A stretch of DNA of 64,000 nt from Bacteroidota bacterium (GTDB lineage Bacteria > Bacteroidota > Bacteroidia > Chitinophagales > Chitinophagaceae), in NCBI GenBank assembly GCA_018268055.1, contig JAFDXF010000087.1:62001-126000 (forward strand). Direction: 5' to 3'. Below, one piece after another: positions 1 to 9,178 of the stretch; within the stretch, counting starts at the first letter, position 1, and every line of letters starts with the position of its first letter. A program made the translations under genes and the position numbers. The notes under the pieces are model-generated. The model saw only the letters and a list, made by a program, of their open reading frames with translations, ran no database searches and was not told where the DNA came from.

Positions 1-208
1 TGCGGTAGATACAAAAAAATCAATAATCCCTTCCGTAATTTTTAATACAAAAAAAGTATTGCCACCCGAAAAATCATTTTGGTTTTGGCCCGGTAGAGTG
101 GAAATTCATTTTCTATCTCCTATATCATCTATAGGCAAAACTTCAGATGAGTTAAAAGATGAAGTTTTCAATAAGATGAAAGAATATTATTTGAAAGAAT
201 CACACTAA
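1..208 (+). CDS. plsC: 1-acyl-sn-glycerol-3-phosphate acyltransferase, C-terminal fragment
   Basis: The reading frame starting at base 2 is open from the window edge and ends at TAA 206-208, giving the last 68 residues of a protein whose start lies outside the window. The segments IPSVIFNTKKVLPP and FWPGRVEIHFLSPIS resemble the end of PlsC/LPLAT acyltransferases, where a 'pG.i.i.f..pi' strand follows the catalytic domain. The helix-rich tail (DELKDEVFNKMKEYY) is also typical. The HX4D catalytic motif is not visible, so the call rests on this tail alone. Such an enzyme would transfer an acyl chain to lysophosphatidic acid at the inner membrane. It converges on lptD, and the two stop regions overlap by a few bases. 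Another LPLAT-family member is possible. Confidence 0.6.
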   Translation, partial: AVDTKKSIIPSVIFNTKKVLPPEKSFWFWPGRVEIHFLSPISSIGKTSDELKDEVFNKMKEYYLKESH

Positions 209-2934
209 AAACTCTGGAAAGATCTTGTGCGGTTAATTCTTAAATCTTGCAATAAGGATGATTTAGGATTGATGGTAAAGCTAAAATACCGATATAAACC
301 AACCGGTGTTACATTGATAGATAATTGCCAGCAATGCAAATCTCGATTGATGGACATTTGAAAAGTCTGTAGTTTCTTAGTATGTAAATCATAAAAACCA
401 TTTGTGCTGAAATTCCATTTTGGCGTAAGGTTGAAGCTGCCATTGAAGTTTAAATTGGAAGAAAATTCTTTGGTAAATCCTGAATAATCACTTTTTAACT
501 TGCTATAAAAAGTAAGAGAATATCCCACATTAAGTTGCCATGGAATATTGAAATCAACAAAATCGCCGGGGTTTTGTTGCATATACGCCATCAGTTGTCG
601 TTGGTCTGCAACTAAACTTGGGTCATTCAATCGCTGCTCCACCATTTTCTTTTTAGCTTCTTCTTTCTTAGCATCTTTGGGCTTACTTTTAAAATTGCTA
701 CTAACGGAGATCGTACCATAAGTCAATCTTCCGAGTTGAAACTTATTTCCTTGCCATAAATATTTATTAATATCTCTACCCATACTATCCACCTGATACG
801 GATCTAAAGCGCTATTGGCAGAAATATTAATTTTATCAAACAATGTAGTGCGGAAATATAAATTGAATATATCGAGCTTTAATGAATCACGAAGAAAGTT
901 GTATCCTCCGCTTATTCCAAATCCATCAATCAGTTTCTTTGCAGTAATTTTTGTTGTAGTCGTGTCCGATTTTTTCCTCCATTTATATTCTACGTTGTTA
1001 TCTATTTGAAAGCCAAATCCACCCGTTTTGCCTTTAGAAAAACCGGGATATAAAGCACCTTCAAATTCAGAAAACTCCATAAGATAACCGGCACTATTTA
1101 TTTGTGTTTTATAAAAATGATTTTTAGATAGGTCAGGCTTATAATTGACACTGAATGATGGTCGCACTACATGCCTGATTGCTTGCAATCCTGTTTTCCT
1201 TTTGAATTGAAGTGTTCCGAACATAGCCGTATTAAAACTCAATCCAAAAGCAACTTGCTGATCCATGAATATCCCTTTTGTAATGGAAGTATCTATCTTT
1301 TGTGTAGCATTATTCCAAGTTCTTCTGAATTTTTGAGCAATCCAAACTTGCTGTATTGACACATTGGGAGAAACAATAACAGCTCCACCCATTATAGGAG
1401 GAAGAGATAAAGTGATTGGAAAGTTATGTTGAGCACCCCATTGTAGTGTATCAATCAGGTTTCGAAATGAAAAAGCCGTGTCATAAAACGAAACTTGATT
1501 TCTGAAATTACCAAAATATCCAATACCTAACTTTTCATACCATTTAGCAGCGCCTACTCCATTCTTTTTTTGAAATGGGTACTGTGTATTCACTGTGAAT
1601 CCAACATCCGGCAGACTTAAATTAATCAAGTGAGTAAAATTATTCTGACTGTGATTGGCGCTCATAGTCAGGTTGTAAGGTTTGCCCGCCCACGATTTTG
1701 AATAGGCAATAGATGATGTTTGAATATTTTGAAAATTCATTTGTGGGCTGTTGGGCACTAACCTATTGAACTTTGTAGAACTTGCGCTCACATTTGCAGA
1801 AAATTGTGTACCCGGTCTTGCACGACTATCTACTGAGTGATACCAGTTAACAGAAAATGTTTTGGTTTTAGAAAAATCCGGATCGCCTTTAAAATTTAGT
1901 TTAGTGCTTTGCATACTAAGATTAAACGCACCATTGTACCGATAGCGCTTCCGATAGCTTGGGTTTAAATTGACTGACCAACCTCCATAAGAATAAATAT
2001 TGCCATAAATTTTTGCATCCCAATATTGGTTAATCACTTTGTAATAACCCAACCCTTCTAATCCGAGTCCATATTGTTCATTGGTAGCAAATTGAGGAGG
2101 CAATAACCCTGAATGCATTCCTTTTTGCAAAGGGAAATAACCAAAAGGCAAATACAAAGGAATTGGAACACCTTCAAATTCAAGATGCGTTGGCCCTGCA
2201 ATCGCTACTTTTTTATTGACCACTTTCATCTTAGAAGTTAAAAAATCATAATGTGGTTCATCCAACATACAAGTAGTAAATCTTCCTTTCTTAACAAAGG
2301 TTACATCTGCACTTACTTTTTTGGCTACTTCGCCGATAATTAAAATTCCATCTTGCTCGGTAAAAGTATTTTTCGTTTGGCCAATTTGTGTTTTAAAATT
2401 ATATCGGATTGTATCACTCGTAAACGCACTGCTCTCATCTTTAAATTGTGCTGCTTCTACTACTGCTCCCGAACTGTCTTTACGATTCACTGCTGTTACG
2501 ATTTGTGTCGTTTGATCCATTTCAACCCTTGGAGCAGTCAAAACAATATCTTTATATTCTGTTTTTGTCTTACCATAAAGAATAATTTTCTTTTCCAATA
2601 CCAAACCTACTGCGGAGTCTTCTGCTTTGTAATGCAACGGTGCATCCAATGTGTCTTTTGATATTTTTAGAGAGAAAGTATCGGTTTTGACTATAAAGCC
2701 GGAAGTATCCACAGCAGGTTTTTTAGTAGTATCAGCTACACGAGTGCCTAAACTAACCGGCAGTGGTGCATCTGATTTAATTTTATTGCTGTCTATGTTT
2801 CTTGTTAATGAATTATTAATTTTTTCCGACACTATATGCTGTGCATGTACATTCCACGTCAATGTGAATAATATAAGAGTTGTAAAAACCCTTTTAAGAG
2901 ATAAGATTGATTTAATTTTGTGCAGTTGCTCCAT
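205..2934 (-). CDS. lptD: LPS-assembly outer membrane protein LptD
   Basis: About 909 residues, the usual size of Bacteroidota LptD proteins. The N-terminus has a signal peptide (hydrophobic VFTTLILFTLTW, then AQ). An OstA-like beta-jellyroll region follows at about residues 100-250. After it comes the conserved entry to the barrel (PIPLYLPFGYFPL, GLLPPQFATNEQYGLGLEGLGYY) and a long barrel of alternating strands. LptD inserts lipopolysaccharide into the outer leaflet of the outer membrane at the end of the Lpt bridge. The frame opens at 2958, but the ATG at 2934 is preferred because it begins directly before the signal peptide and a TAnnTTTG-type box lies just upstream. The nearby OstA-like and MlaD-like genes fit a lipid-transport neighbourhood. 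It is divergent from the amidase genes. Confidence 0.88.
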   Translation of the reverse strand: MEQLHKIKSILSLKRVFTTLILFTLTWNVHAQHIVSEKINNSLTRNIDSNKIKSDAPLPVSLGTRVADTTKKPAVDTSGFIVKTDTFSLKISKDTLDAPLHYKAEDSAVGLVLEKKIILYGKTKTEYKDIVLTAPRVEMDQTTQIVTAVNRKDSSGAVVEAAQFKDESSAFTSDTIRYNFKTQIGQTKNTFTEQDGILIIGEVAKKVSADVTFVKKGRFTTCMLDEPHYDFLTSKMKVVNKKVAIAGPTHLEFEGVPIPLYLPFGYFPLQKGMHSGLLPPQFATNEQYGLGLEGLGYYKVINQYWDAKIYGNIYSYGGWSVNLNPSYRKRYRYNGAFNLSMQSTKLNFKGDPDFSKTKTFSVNWYHSVDSRARPGTQFSANVSASSTKFNRLVPNSPQMNFQNIQTSSIAYSKSWAGKPYNLTMSANHSQNNFTHLINLSLPDVGFTVNTQYPFQKKNGVGAAKWYEKLGIGYFGNFRNQVSFYDTAFSFRNLIDTLQWGAQHNFPITLSLPPIMGGAVIVSPNVSIQQVWIAQKFRRTWNNATQKIDTSITKGIFMDQQVAFGLSFNTAMFGTLQFKRKTGLQAIRHVVRPSFSVNYKPDLSKNHFYKTQINSAGYLMEFSEFEGALYPGFSKGKTGGFGFQIDNNVEYKWRKKSDTTTTKITAKKLIDGFGISGGYNFLRDSLKLDIFNLYFRTTLFDKINISANSALDPYQVDSMGRDINKYLWQGNKFQLGRLTYGTISVSSNFKSKPKDAKKEEAKKKMVEQRLNDPSLVADQRQLMAYMQQNPGDFVDFNIPWQLNVGYSLTFYSKLKSDYSGFTKEFSSNLNFNGSFNLTPKWNFSTNGFYDLHTKKLQTFQMSINRDLHCWQLSINVTPVGLYRYFSFTINPKSSLLQDLRINRTRSFQSF

Positions 2935-2944
2935 TGTAACCGGG

Positions 2945-2952
2945 CAAATGTA
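2945..2952 (-). promoter_or_regulatory. lptD: Candidate -7 box (TACATTTG) for lptD
   Basis: Read on the minus strand this is TACATTTG, a match to the Bacteroidota TAnnTTTG -7 element. It ends about 10 bases before the ATG at 2934, so the leader would be very short. No convincing -33 TTTG at standard spacing was found. Confidence 0.35.
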
Positions 2953-3031
2953 AACCATTATCCAAATGTGGCCTATTGAATGTATTGAATAAATTGTGAA
3001 GATTTTTATTGAACAAAAAACAGAAAAACCT

Positions 3032-4063
3032 ATGATGAAACGAGCCCTTTATCTTTTTTTATTCGCAACAATGATTCTCTCTTTTTTTTCATTCACTTCT
3101 AATAGAAAAGACCCTGTACCCAAACAAAAAGTTTTGCGTACTGTTATCATTGATGCAGGTCATGGAATAATGGAAAAAGGAGGACACAATGGAGCAAAAG
3201 GTTCCTATTCGTATGAAGATGAAATATGTCTGGCGGTTTCAAAAGAATTAGTCAAAAAGTTTGCAACAGAATTGCCCGATATTAAAATCGTAGAAAGCCG
3301 CCCTACAGAAAAAATTACTGCTATTCATCGCCGTGCAGAGATAGCGAATGAAAATAAAGGTGATCTTTTTATTTGTATCCACGTAAATGCAGCCGTACCC
3401 CAAAAGCATACAGAAATTAGTGGTTACAAAACAGTTACTTATTATGAAGGAAAAGGGAAAAATAAAAAGAAGAAATCAAAACAGGTTCCCATATACAGAA
3501 CATGGACTACCGCTAATCCAGCAAAAGGAGCAGAAACTTATATCTGTGGCGCTCATAAAACAGAAGATAAGGAATTAGCAATAAGAGAGAATGCGCCAAT
3601 GCTTCAAGAAGATAATTATAAAGCAAACTATGGTGATATAAATCCTAATTCACCCGAATTTGAAGCTCTTTCATTATTGAAAACAAAACAATATTTCAAA
3701 CGTAGTGCAAACCTTGCGGGATTTGTTCAAGATGAGTTTGCAAAGATTGGACGTATAGACAGAGATGTACGCCAACGCCAGGTTGGAATTTGGGTATTAC
3801 AGGCTACTGCTATGCCAAGTATCTTAGTAGAAACCGGCTATATTACCAATCGTGAAGAGGAAGATTATTTAAACAGCAAGAAAGGGCAAGTAGAAACAGC
3901 TGATTGTATCATTAAAGCAGTGAAGACATATATTGCATGGTTAGAAAAACAGCAGCAAAATTCAGGTAGTACGAATGAACATGCTTTTTCGCCGGCTACC
4001 GGCACAGTGAATAATTTTTTAGAAGCAATAGAACAAAGAGAAAAACAAAGATCAAAGCGTTAA
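3032..4063 (+). CDS. N-acetylmuramoyl-L-alanine amidase (Amidase_3), copy 1
   Basis: A zinc-dependent peptidoglycan amidase that would cut the bond between MurNAc and L-Ala in the periplasm. Family motifs are present in order: VIIDAGHG with the first zinc His, the acidic YEDE segment, CIHVNA with the second His, and ILVETGYITN with the catalytic Glu near the C-terminal end. A signal peptide (RALYLFLFATMILSFFSF) begins at the MM pair, so the start is placed at 3032; the frame opens earlier, at 2996. A lysine-rich insertion (GKGKNKKKKSKQ) separates the second His motif from the KGAETYIC strand. The product is about 343 residues. The next gene is a paralogue with the same architecture, probably a tandem duplication in one transcription unit. 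Confidence 0.88.
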   Translation: MMKRALYLFLFATMILSFFSFTSNRKDPVPKQKVLRTVIIDAGHGIMEKGGHNGAKGSYSYEDEICLAVSKELVKKFATELPDIKIVESRPTEKITAIHRRAEIANENKGDLFICIHVNAAVPQKHTEISGYKTVTYYEGKGKNKKKKSKQVPIYRTWTTANPAKGAETYICGAHKTEDKELAIRENAPMLQEDNYKANYGDINPNSPEFEALSLLKTKQYFKRSANLAGFVQDEFAKIGRIDRDVRQRQVGIWVLQATAMPSILVETGYITNREEEDYLNSKKGQVETADCIIKAVKTYIAWLEKQQQNSGSTNEHAFSPATGTVNNFLEAIEQREKQRSKR

Positions 4064-4116
4064 TCTCATTTTTCTTTTTTAAATTGCAGTTATTAAAATC
4101 AATAATATTCTATCCA

Positions 4117-5091
4117 ATGAAAAAAATTGGCTCATTACTCATCTTGTTATTGACTACGTTTACTTTATTCAGCTTCATCATTCAGAGAGGTGATTTAAAA
4201 ATTCCTGTTTATAAACCTTTAAAAACAATCATCATTGATCCTGGGCATGGCGGTATAGATCCGGGAGCAAGAGGTACATTTTCTACTGAGGCTAATGTCA
4301 ATCTTGCTGTGTCACTCAAACTGGGAGATGCAATGCAAAAAGAATTTCCTGATCTAAAAATCATTTATACCCGTACTACCGATATTGTTCCTGGCAATAA
4401 AAGTACTATTGAGGGCGGATTGCTTTATCGAGCAGATTTAGCCAACCAATCCAAAGGGGATTTATTTATTGCCATACACTGTAATAGTGCAGGAAAAGCT
4501 CCGGGTGGCTGGTATGGTAAAAAAATTTCGGGCTATACTACTAAAACCGAAAAAGTGAAAGTGAAGAAAAAATGGGTTACAAAAACAGTGAAAGCTCCCA
4601 TTTATGAAAACTATTGGATAGAAAATTTACCAAAAGGAACTGAAACCTTTGTATGGGCTGTAAGTAAAAATGATTCAAAAATAAAATCCGTTGCCAAGAA
4701 TACCGAAAACTATGGTGAGTTACAAGACTCTTCTCTGAACATTCAACTCCCCGATCCTAATGACCCAGCAGAAAAGGCAAGAATGCTCGTTTATGCACAA
4801 CACTATTTTCGCAAAAGCTTAAATTTTGCAGATTTAATTCAAAGTGAATTTGTAGCAGCAGGCCGTGTGGACAGAGGTGTAAAACAAAGAAATGAAAAAG
4901 GAATTTGGGTACTGCAAGCTACCGGTATGCCCAGCGTACTTGTAGAAATAGGATTTGTTTCCAACAAACAAGAGGAAGAATATATGAATAGCGTGAAAGG
5001 ACAAGCTGAAATAGTCAATAACTTGCTCACTGCTTTTCGTAAGTATAAACAAAAAATAGAAGAAAAAGCATCGGATCAAGAAAAGAAGTAA
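4117..5091 (+). CDS. N-acetylmuramoyl-L-alanine amidase (Amidase_3), copy 2
   Basis: Paralogue of the preceding gene, about 324 residues. It has a signal peptide (KKIGSLLILLLTTFTLFSF), the zinc motif IIDPGHGGIDPGARG, the acidic STEANVN segment, the AIHCNSA His motif and VLVEIGFVSN with the catalytic Glu. Like copy 1 it carries a basic insertion (KTEKVKVKKKWVTKTVK) before the GTETFVW strand, so this insertion is a shared trait of the pair and not a chance event. The start is placed at the ATG at 4117; the upstream extension from 4084 lacks signal-peptide character. Expected role: periplasmic peptidoglycan remodelling during division or recycling. The mlaD-like gene follows on the same strand after about 70 bases. 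Confidence 0.88.
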   Translation: MKKIGSLLILLLTTFTLFSFIIQRGDLKIPVYKPLKTIIIDPGHGGIDPGARGTFSTEANVNLAVSLKLGDAMQKEFPDLKIIYTRTTDIVPGNKSTIEGGLLYRADLANQSKGDLFIAIHCNSAGKAPGGWYGKKISGYTTKTEKVKVKKKWVTKTVKAPIYENYWIENLPKGTETFVWAVSKNDSKIKSVAKNTENYGELQDSSLNIQLPDPNDPAEKARMLVYAQHYFRKSLNFADLIQSEFVAAGRVDRGVKQRNEKGIWVLQATGMPSVLVEIGFVSNKQEEEYMNSVKGQAEIVNNLLTAFRKYKQKIEEKASDQEKK

Positions 5092-5161
5092 AGCAAAGCC
5101 ATTTAAAAATAAATAGCTAATTTGGCACTTCGAAATAAGCATAAGGAACTAAAAAAAATGT

Positions 5162-6154
5162 ATGAAAGTTAGCAATGAAACCAAAGTAGGCGCACTTACT
5201 GTTATAGCTCTTGTTTTTTTAATTCTTGGTTTCAATTTTTTAAAGAACAATGATCTTTTTTCAAAAAGAAAACTCATCTATGCCATATTCCCAAATTTGG
5301 GAAGCTTATCACGCTCCAATGATGTGAAAGTAAATGGTTATCGCATAGGCTCTATTTATAAATTAGCCAAAACAGATAAGGATGCCAATCAGTTTGTAGT
5401 AGCTATTGATGTAGCAGAAGAAGTAAATATTCCTAAAGACTCAAAAGCAATTATTTCTTCACCGCTTATCGGTGCATCATTTATTAATATTGAAAAAGGA
5501 AAAGACTCATCCTATCTGAAAATTGGCGACACATTACAATCCAAAGAAGATAAGAATCTCATGGATGATGTGAAGGCAGAAGTAACGCCTACCTTACAAA
5601 AAGTAAGAGGCTCTTTAGATACGCTGAATCTATTGATCAATAATGTAAACAGTGTAATAGATGCTTCTGCAAAACAAAATCTACATGAAGCATTAGCTAA
5701 TTTGAATAAATCAAGTCAATCTATTAAATCATTATTAGATGCTGAAACCGGCGCCATTGCCAAAACAATTAATAGCGCCAACGAATTCATCAATAATATC
5801 AAGAAAAATTCTGAAAATATTAATGCCACCATTGCCAATGCAAAAAGTCTGTCAGATAAGCTTGCAAAACTTGAATTACAACCCACTATAGACTCACTGC
5901 AATCCACTATCTCATTATTGAAAAATTCTGCTGCAAAAATCACCAGCAAGGATGGAAGTTTAGGTGCTTTAATCAGCGACCGTACATTATATGACCAAAT
6001 AAATCGCACGATAATCAAAGCACAGACCTTGGTAGATGATTTAAGAGTGCATCCAAAACGCTATGTTAATTTATCCATCTTTGGCAAAAAAGACAAAGGC
6101 GACTATCTAAATTTGCCGGTAGGCGATTCAGCATTTTTAGACAATAAGCATTAA
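5162..6154 (+). CDS. MCE/MlaD-family lipid transport protein
   Basis: 330 residues with one N-terminal membrane anchor (VGALTVIALVFLILGFNFL) and then the MCE domain (YAIFPNLGSLSRSNDVKVNGYRIGSI and the SSPLIGASFINIEKG strand). A long helical C-terminal part with repeated NINATIAN/LNLLINNVN-like segments follows, as in MlaD proteins that hexamerise and form a channel for phospholipids. In other bacteria MlaD is the periplasmic substrate-binding part of the MlaFEDB ABC transporter that maintains outer-membrane asymmetry. The ATPase and permease partners are not in the window. It lies between the amidases and the OstA-like gene, only 5 bases before the latter, so the two are probably co-transcribed. 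Confidence 0.85.
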   Translation: MKVSNETKVGALTVIALVFLILGFNFLKNNDLFSKRKLIYAIFPNLGSLSRSNDVKVNGYRIGSIYKLAKTDKDANQFVVAIDVAEEVNIPKDSKAIISSPLIGASFINIEKGKDSSYLKIGDTLQSKEDKNLMDDVKAEVTPTLQKVRGSLDTLNLLINNVNSVIDASAKQNLHEALANLNKSSQSIKSLLDAETGAIAKTINSANEFINNIKKNSENINATIANAKSLSDKLAKLELQPTIDSLQSTISLLKNSAAKITSKDGSLGALISDRTLYDQINRTIIKAQTLVDDLRVHPKRYVNLSIFGKKDKGDYLNLPVGDSAFLDNKH

Positions 6155-6159
6155 TCATA

Positions 6160-7794
6160 TTGAAGCATTTTTATCTTTTATTACTACTCGGCACTTTGGT
6201 TTGCGCTGCAAACTTGCATGCACAACAGACGCCAGCCCCTATACAGAGAAATCCCTCGTCAAACGACAGCTTACTTACGGTAGAAATTTTAGATGGCGTT
6301 CGTAAACTGGAATTAAGAAAAGTAAATGACTCTACTCAACTTCAGATATTAGCAGGCAATGTTCGATTAAAACAAGGCACATCACTTTTTTGGTGCGACA
6401 GTTGTGTTATCAATAACAATACCCGAACTTTTGAAGCCTGGGGACATGTACGTGTCAATGATGCTGATACAGCCAATATCTATTCCAATCACCTACGCTA
6501 TTTAATAGACAAAAGATTGGCCTACTTAGATGGCAATGTAAAACTAACTGATGGTAAAGTAGAACTTACAACTCCCGATTTGGAATATGATATGAATACC
6601 AATATAGGTATTTACAAAAATGGCGGAAGAGTGGTCAATAAAAAAACAATACTCACCAGCAAGGAAGGATATTATTATGCCGATTTAAAAGATGTATATT
6701 TCAAAAAAAATGTTGAATTAAGAGATCCTGTTTATTATTTAAAAACTGATTCGTTGCTATATAATACGCAACAAGGATTAGCACGTTTTATTGCTGAAAC
6801 ATTTATAAAAGATAGCAGCGGCAGAACAATCGAAACAAAAGATGGATTCTACAACCTTGCTACCGGAAAAGCAGAATTTGGCCGAAGGCCAATTATTCGA
6901 GATCCAAAATCCAAAATGTTTATAACTGCAGATTTTTTTGAAAGAGACGACAGCTTACAAATTGCTCATGGAAAAGGAAATGTGATCATCAGAGATTCTG
7001 TTCAAGGCACTACTATCATTGCCGGAGAAGTCTTTAAAGATGATAAAAGAGAACGGATGCTTGCTATCAATAAACCATTGATGATTCTCAAACAAGAGCA
7101 AGATTCAATATACATCACAGCAGATACACTGTTTTCGGCACGCCTTACCGACTTGTACAATAAAAAAGATACGATTGTCAAAGAAAAAGTACAAGGAACT
7201 AAAGTAGTAAATGTAGAAAATAAAGACAGTACCAACCGCTATTTTGAAGCATATAGAAATGTACGCATCTTTTCAGATTCATTACAAGCCGTAGGTGATA
7301 GCCTTTTTTATTCATTTAAAGATTCGGTCTTCAGAATGTTTCAGCATCCGGCAATTTGGTCAAAAGAAAGTCAGATAACGGGAGACACCATTTTTGTTTT
7401 TACAAAAAATAAAAAAGCTGACAGAATTAAAGTTATTGAAAACAGCTTTTTAATCAATAAGGTTCAATCGGAGATTTACAATCAGATAAAATCATCACGG
7501 ATGGACGCCTATTTTAAAGAAGGAAATATTGATTCGGTTAGAGCTTCAGGGTTGGCTGAGTGTATATATTATATACAAGATGAAGACAGTGCCTATTTGG
7601 GCATCAATCAATCAAAATCAGATATTCTGGATTTATATTTTAATAACCAAGAATTAAGAAAAGTTATATTCCGAAGCGCTGTAGAAGGAACTGTTTGGCC
7701 AATGCGTATGAAGCAACCTTCAGAAATGAGATTACCCAATTTTCTTTGGTTAGAGTCAAAGCGGCCAAAGACTAAATATGAATTGTTTGAATAA
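6160..7794 (+). CDS. OstA/LptA-like organic solvent tolerance protein
   Basis: About 544 residues starting at a TTG codon at 6160, directly after the MCE gene. A signal peptide (HFYLLLLLGTLVCAANLHAQ) is followed by repeated short beta-strand units of the OstA/LptA type (LQILAGNVRLKQGTSLFWCD, FEAWGHVRVNDADTANIYSNHLRY, LAYLDGNVKLTDGKVELTT). These jellyroll units form the LPS bridge across the periplasm in Lpt systems. The protein is much longer than Escherichia coli LptA (185 residues), which is common for the OstA-like proteins of Bacteroidota. With lptD nearby, a role in LPS export is likely, though it could also act on another lipid. It converges with nhaD, leaving only 6 bases between the stops. 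Confidence 0.8.
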   Translation: MKHFYLLLLLGTLVCAANLHAQQTPAPIQRNPSSNDSLLTVEILDGVRKLELRKVNDSTQLQILAGNVRLKQGTSLFWCDSCVINNNTRTFEAWGHVRVNDADTANIYSNHLRYLIDKRLAYLDGNVKLTDGKVELTTPDLEYDMNTNIGIYKNGGRVVNKKTILTSKEGYYYADLKDVYFKKNVELRDPVYYLKTDSLLYNTQQGLARFIAETFIKDSSGRTIETKDGFYNLATGKAEFGRRPIIRDPKSKMFITADFFERDDSLQIAHGKGNVIIRDSVQGTTIIAGEVFKDDKRERMLAINKPLMILKQEQDSIYITADTLFSARLTDLYNKKDTIVKEKVQGTKVVNVENKDSTNRYFEAYRNVRIFSDSLQAVGDSLFYSFKDSVFRMFQHPAIWSKESQITGDTIFVFTKNKKADRIKVIENSFLINKVQSEIYNQIKSSRMDAYFKEGNIDSVRASGLAECIYYIQDEDSAYLGINQSKSDILDLYFNNQELRKVIFRSAVEGTVWPMRMKQPSEMRLPNFLWLESKRPKTKYELFE

Positions 7795-7800
7795 CCTTTC

Positions 7801-9081
7801 TTATAAAAACTGTTGTTGCAATATATAAGTTGCCACTCCTGCAAAGAATCCAATCAAGGCTATCCAACCAATTTTTTTCAAATACCAGATAAAATCAATT
7901 TTTTCAATTCCCATAGCGGCTATACCTGCTGCCGAGCCTATGATGAGCATGCTTCCTCCTGTGCCTGTAGTAAAAGCAAGCAGTTCCCAGAAATAATGAT
8001 CGGTGGGAAACATATCAAGGCTGTACATTCCTTGTGTAGCGGCCACCAATGGCACATTATCCACTACTGCAGATAAAACGCCAATAGAAATACCAATAGC
8101 ATTTTGATTGCCAATTTTTTGATCCATCCACGCCGATGCCTGATGTAATTGACCGGTTGCTTCTAACGCAGCTATGGCCAATAAAATCCCCAAAAAAAAT
8201 AAAATACTTGAAGTATCAATTTTTCTCAGCGCATAAGCCACTGTAAAAGTTTTGCGGTCTTCTTCATCTTTATCACTATGAATGGCTTCAGTTATCATCC
8301 ATAAAATACCTAAGCCAATCAAAATACCCATTACCGGAGGAAGATGTGTGATCATTTTAAAGATGGGCACTAATAGTAATATGATTATACCAACAGCGAA
8401 CACAATATTTCTTTGCTTTTCAGTTGATGGTGTACTTCCACCTTGCTCAAAATCAATTTCAGGTTTTTGAAAATTTCCTTTGAACGAAAAACGTAGTATC
8501 AATAAGGACACCAATAAACAGACAACAGCCGGAATAAATAATTTTAAAATAATGTTACCGGCTGTGATCTGCCGCCCAATCCATAACATAGTAGTAGTAA
8601 CATCTCCAATAGGAGACCACACTCCTCCTGCATTAGCAGCAATTATAATTGCTCCTGCAAGCGTCCATCTGTCTTTTTTATCATCTATTAATTTTCGGAT
8701 TAAAGAAACCATAACAATCGTTGTGGTTAGATTATCCAATATTGCTGAAAGAAAAAATGCAAGTACAGAGACTATCCATAATATTTTTCGCTTATTGGTT
8801 GTCTTGATTTGTTTCGTAATTATTTCGAAGCCATCATGCGCATCTATCAACTCTACAATAGTCATAGCCCCTAAAAGAAAAAATAATATTTGTGATATTT
8901 CGCCCAGATGACTGCTGAGTTGGGTAAGCACCTGTTCTTTATCCGGAACAGTTAATATATAAACCGTCCAACATAGAACTCCGGTAACCAAAGCAGTAGC
9001 AGCTTTATTTACTTTTAATGGTTTTTCAAAAGCTATTACCAAATACCCTGCTATAAATATAAAAATCATTAACATCGCCAT
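7801..9081 (-). CDS. nhaD: NhaD-type Na+/H+ antiporter
   Basis: About 426 residues with around twelve hydrophobic segments. Family features are the ELIDAHDGFEII segment after the third helix, SAILDNLTTTIVMVSLIRKL, ANAGGVWSPIGDVTTTMLWIG and a second repeat with SAVVDNVPLVAATQGMYS and TGTGGSMLIIGSAAGIAAMG. These match NhaD antiporters of the ion transporter superfamily, which exchange Na+ for H+ across the inner membrane. The start is placed at the ATG at 9081 (MAMLMIFIFIAGYL). The frame opens at 9138, but those extra 19 residues are polar and look non-coding. It is transcribed alone, divergent from the small barrel gene at 9179. Confidence 0.88.
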   Translation of the reverse strand: MAMLMIFIFIAGYLVIAFEKPLKVNKAATALVTGVLCWTVYILTVPDKEQVLTQLSSHLGEISQILFFLLGAMTIVELIDAHDGFEIITKQIKTTNKRKILWIVSVLAFFLSAILDNLTTTIVMVSLIRKLIDDKKDRWTLAGAIIIAANAGGVWSPIGDVTTTMLWIGRQITAGNIILKLFIPAVVCLLVSLLILRFSFKGNFQKPEIDFEQGGSTPSTEKQRNIVFAVGIIILLLVPIFKMITHLPPVMGILIGLGILWMITEAIHSDKDEEDRKTFTVAYALRKIDTSSILFFLGILLAIAALEATGQLHQASAWMDQKIGNQNAIGISIGVLSAVVDNVPLVAATQGMYSLDMFPTDHYFWELLAFTTGTGGSMLIIGSAAGIAAMGIEKIDFIWYLKKIGWIALIGFFAGVATYILQQQFL

Positions 9082-9178
9082 GCGATAAAAATACAGTATA
9101 TCGGCTGAACAAAATTTTGGCTTTTCATTTAGAGTCAACTGGCATCATTTTTCGTTTAGTATCAGTAAACCGAATGAA

